This document shows positions 31,366 to 33,209 of a stretch of 33,209 bases of DNA, piece by piece. The DNA lies in assembly GCA_050945895.1 (NCBI GenBank), contig JBMNTU010000010.1:1-33209 (forward strand), given 5' to 3'. Position 1 is the first letter of the stretch; every line of letters begins with the position of its first letter. A program made the position numbers and the translations under genes. The stretch is from JBMNTU01 sp050945895. GTDB lineage: Bacteria > Bacillota > Clostridia > Christensenellales > Christensenellaceae. The notes under the pieces were generated by a model, which did no database searches, was not told where the DNA came from, and saw only the letters and a list, made by a program, of their open reading frames with translations.

Positions 31366-33063
31366 CTATTCTCCGCCGACAACAACAGCGCGGCAAATAC
31401 GGTAGCCGCCTACTTCGTCCACTGTTTCGAATGCTACCTCCAGCTGCAGGTTTTCTGCAAAATACGTTTCGACAAGGTGTAGCTGGTTTACGTCCACAAT
31501 ATAGTAGTTGTCGTTTGTAAGCAGGCTGTCGCAATTGTGCTCAATCCCATAGGCGCGCTTTACGGCGTTTTCATATGTGGTATGCCTTCCCCAGCTTCCA
31601 ACCACAAGGGTGTTGGCCAAAGAATTCTTTTCGGGCACAAAGAAAATATCGTTATCGATTTTGAGCGTGGGAATAAGATAGGCGTTCTCTGGGTGGTTTT
31701 GGAGGTAGGCGCAATATTGCCGGTAATTGGCGAGCTCGCCATGGTCCAGGCTCAATTCTTTATTGATTTTATAATAGTTTGCACTCACCAGGTTTGCAAA
31801 CATCATAAACCCGCTTACAAGGGCAAGGAACGCAGTAAGAACACGGCTTGCCGTGCTGCCGGCCACAAGCCGCTCTTTAATCCACCCAACGTCGATTATG
31901 CATAGCATTAACAATGCGGCAATAATATAGTGCGGATATACGACACGATAAAGCGGCCGCCGCATAATAATAAACGCAATATTGATGATAAACGGCATAG
32001 CAAGCAGGAACAAAGGCAATAGCTTGTTGCGGTTGGCAAACATGGCGGCAGTAAACGCGGCAATGAGCAGCAAAATCATGGACATCGTTTGCTCTTCGTG
32101 GTCGTGGAACCCTTCCACAAGCTTGTATAAAACGGCGAGGGGCGTTCTTTCGTAGCGGTGGCCCCGTTCGGCCACAATCTGCTCCAGTACCTCGGCGGAA
32201 TACTTGTTTCCGTCTGGATGGACATACATATTGACCATCTGATAGTCGTTGGGCGACCAGCTGAAGCGCTGGTATACTCCTACATGGTCGCTATAGTCGA
32301 CCATGCCAAAATCCACATAATCTGTACGTGCCTCGTTAAAACGCGTGTATTCGCGCCACTCTTCGTCGTTTTGATAGGCCGCCTGGTCTGCGGCATGGCA
32401 TCCGGCGCAGCCAACCAGCCCGCACAGCACAGTAATTGCCAAAATCCACGCGCTCTTTTTGCGGCGCAGCAACTGGATGAGCAAGAAAGCGCCCCATATC
32501 AGCGCGGCCGTAAGAACGACATTCCAGCGTATGAACGAGCACAAAAGAAGCATGACAACAGCAAGCGCATAGCACAGCCACCGCAATGATTTATGCTTGG
32601 TCTCAAAGCCAAAAAACAGGCATGCGCCCGACGCGCCCGCACAACAGTAGGCGATCATGGTATAGGTAAAATGCTCCAGCATAGAATAGGTTGCCGTAGC
32701 TGTGATAAGCGCAACAATAAGCAGGCCCCACTTTATTCCAAACTGGGACAGCAAAACCGCCTCAACCAGCGAAAAGGAAAGAATGACCATTGCTAGCAAA
32801 AACACGCCGTACCAGTTTATGGCGGGCAGTACGCTATACAGGAACGCAAGAAATTTTCCCAGAAGGATGTTGAGGTAAACTGCATGCCCATCGGAAAAAC
32901 CATATGCGCCGGAAAGATAGTTGTTGATAATCATATCGTCCACTACAGAAAAATCCAAAATGGACACCTGGGCGTATATAATTGCAAATATGGAATTGAT
33001 AGCAAGCGCCAAAAGCAGGTATTGCAAAAAATAGCGCGTCTGATTGTTATGCGCAATAAACAA
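31366..33063 (-). CDS. Polytopic membrane protein, GT-C glycosyltransferase-like
   Basis: This 565-residue protein has about ten hydrophobic helices in the first 400 residues and a soluble C-terminal domain of about 150 residues (NHPENAYLIPTLKIDNDIFF and on). The first outside loop holds an acidic pair, SVVDDMIINN near residue 41, as seen in GT-C enzymes that move sugars from lipid carriers. A large second outside loop (about residues 220-300) is rich in tyrosine, aspartate and histidine. No named family is recognised. The start is poor: TTG 33063 has no SD and the next in-frame upstream stop is 12 codons earlier, so the true N-terminus is uncertain. It probably glycosylates or modifies a surface polymer; that is inference. 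Confidence 0.75.
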   Translation of the reverse strand: MFIAHNNQTRYFLQYLLLALAINSIFAIIYAQVSILDFSVVDDMIINNYLSGAYGFSDGHAVYLNILLGKFLAFLYSVLPAINWYGVFLLAMVILSFSLVEAVLLSQFGIKWGLLIVALITATATYSMLEHFTYTMIAYCCAGASGACLFFGFETKHKSLRWLCYALAVVMLLLCSFIRWNVVLTAALIWGAFLLIQLLRRKKSAWILAITVLCGLVGCAGCHAADQAAYQNDEEWREYTRFNEARTDYVDFGMVDYSDHVGVYQRFSWSPNDYQMVNMYVHPDGNKYSAEVLEQIVAERGHRYERTPLAVLYKLVEGFHDHEEQTMSMILLLIAAFTAAMFANRNKLLPLFLLAMPFIINIAFIIMRRPLYRVVYPHYIIAALLMLCIIDVGWIKERLVAGSTASRVLTAFLALVSGFMMFANLVSANYYKINKELSLDHGELANYRQYCAYLQNHPENAYLIPTLKIDNDIFFVPEKNSLANTLVVGSWGRHTTYENAVKRAYGIEHNCDSLLTNDNYYIVDVNQLHLVETYFAENLQLEVAFETVDEVGGYRICRAVVVGGE

Positions 33064-33098
33064 ACGATGAAAATAAGAATTGATGTTTTTGTTAATCT

Positions 33099-33132
33099 AA
33101 AAATACAGCAAATGGTCACCAAAAATACAGCA
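33099..33132. repeat. Twin 12-bp direct repeats upstream of the membrane-protein gene
   Basis: AAAAATACAGCA occurs at 33099-33110 and again at 33121-33132, a 22-bp period, i.e. two helical turns on the same DNA face. The place is just upstream of the minus-strand gene start, which fits a regulator binding site. To the right, ATGCCC/GGGCAT (about 33134-33156) forms a short hairpin whose minus-strand reading is followed by TATTTTT and may end an upstream gene beyond the window. Confidence 0.45.
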
Positions 33133-33209
33133 CATGCCCAGAGATAAAACGGGCATCTCAGCACCGAGCTAAAACTGCTATCCTTTAGAGTGCTACGAAG
33201 CCAATAAAG

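Noticed and set aside
31163..31405. 80-codon frame after the amidase gene
   Set aside because: It runs through two terminator hairpins and lacks an SD.
32943..33164. 73-codon hydrophobic frame on the minus strand near the window end
   Set aside because: It overlaps the membrane-protein gene in another frame. The cysteine/isoleucine-rich sequence has no SD and looks like a shadow; a frameshifted N-terminus of the real gene was considered but nothing supports it.
1..33209. CRISPR arrays, insertion sequences, attachment sites, prophage genes
   Set aside because: No spaced repeat array, transposase, integrase or long terminal repeat was seen.

Overview
The window looks like a piece of a Clostridia-type Bacillota chromosome of intermediate GC. 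The clues are a T-box leader in front of ileS, lipobox lipoproteins, strong AGGAGG-type ribosome binding sites, frequent GTG/TTG starts, a DUF4214/N-acetylmuramoyl-alanine amidase surface protein and an encoded-CCA tRNA. The family is uncertain; a Christensenellales-like genome is a guess. I see no prophage, insertion sequence, CRISPR array or plasmid gene. It reads as core and metabolic chromosome.

Layout. 2-3699 (+): a CUT2 (ribose/galactose-type) sugar ABC importer in the order ATPase (cut by the window edge), permease, binding lipoprotein, closed by a bidirectional terminator. 3775-7662 (-): a 1039-residue IleRS behind an isoleucine T-box, preceded by a small lipoprotein. 7765-14097 (+): an aminotransferase with a near-consensus promoter, a GC-rich structured block, tyrS, a YigZ/IMPACT protein overlapping tyrS by 4 nt, ilvE, and a membrane-anchored CARDB/NEW3-type surface protein. 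14130-15045 (+): a solitary amino-acid kinase resembling glutamate 5-kinase without its PUA domain. 15185-17836 (-): mtnA and a MATE transporter behind a leader with mutually exclusive hairpins. 17892-21897 (+): a large CHASE4-HAMP-PAS-GAF-PAS-kinase-receiver-receiver hybrid sensor, split by an in-frame TAA inside its second PAS domain. 22029-23067 (+): tRNA-Thr(CGT) and nagB. 23105-24954 (-): a LUD-domain protein, a 65-residue orphan with its own promoter-like, SD and terminator signals, and a cyclase-family (kynurenine formamidase-like) hydrolase. 25289-29342 (+): aldolase, two D-2-hydroxyacid dehydrogenases and glycerate kinase. 29427-31100 (+): a secreted DUF4214-amidase. 31366-33063 (-): a polytopic membrane protein of GT-C-like design.

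How they may work together (inference). The 25289-29342 genes make a coherent sugar-acid route: an HpcH/HpaI-type aldolase releases an aldehyde such as tartronate semialdehyde or glyoxylate, reductases convert hydroxy/keto acids, and glycerate kinase delivers phosphoglycerate to glycolysis. The CUT2 importer and NagB add carbohydrate uptake and amino-sugar use. IleRS, TyrRS and IlvE tie translation to amino-acid supply.

The items most worth a second look are the nonsense codon in the hybrid kinase, the switch-like mtnA leader, the unusual active-site residues of the aldolase, the orphan amino-acid kinase and the 65-residue orphan gene.
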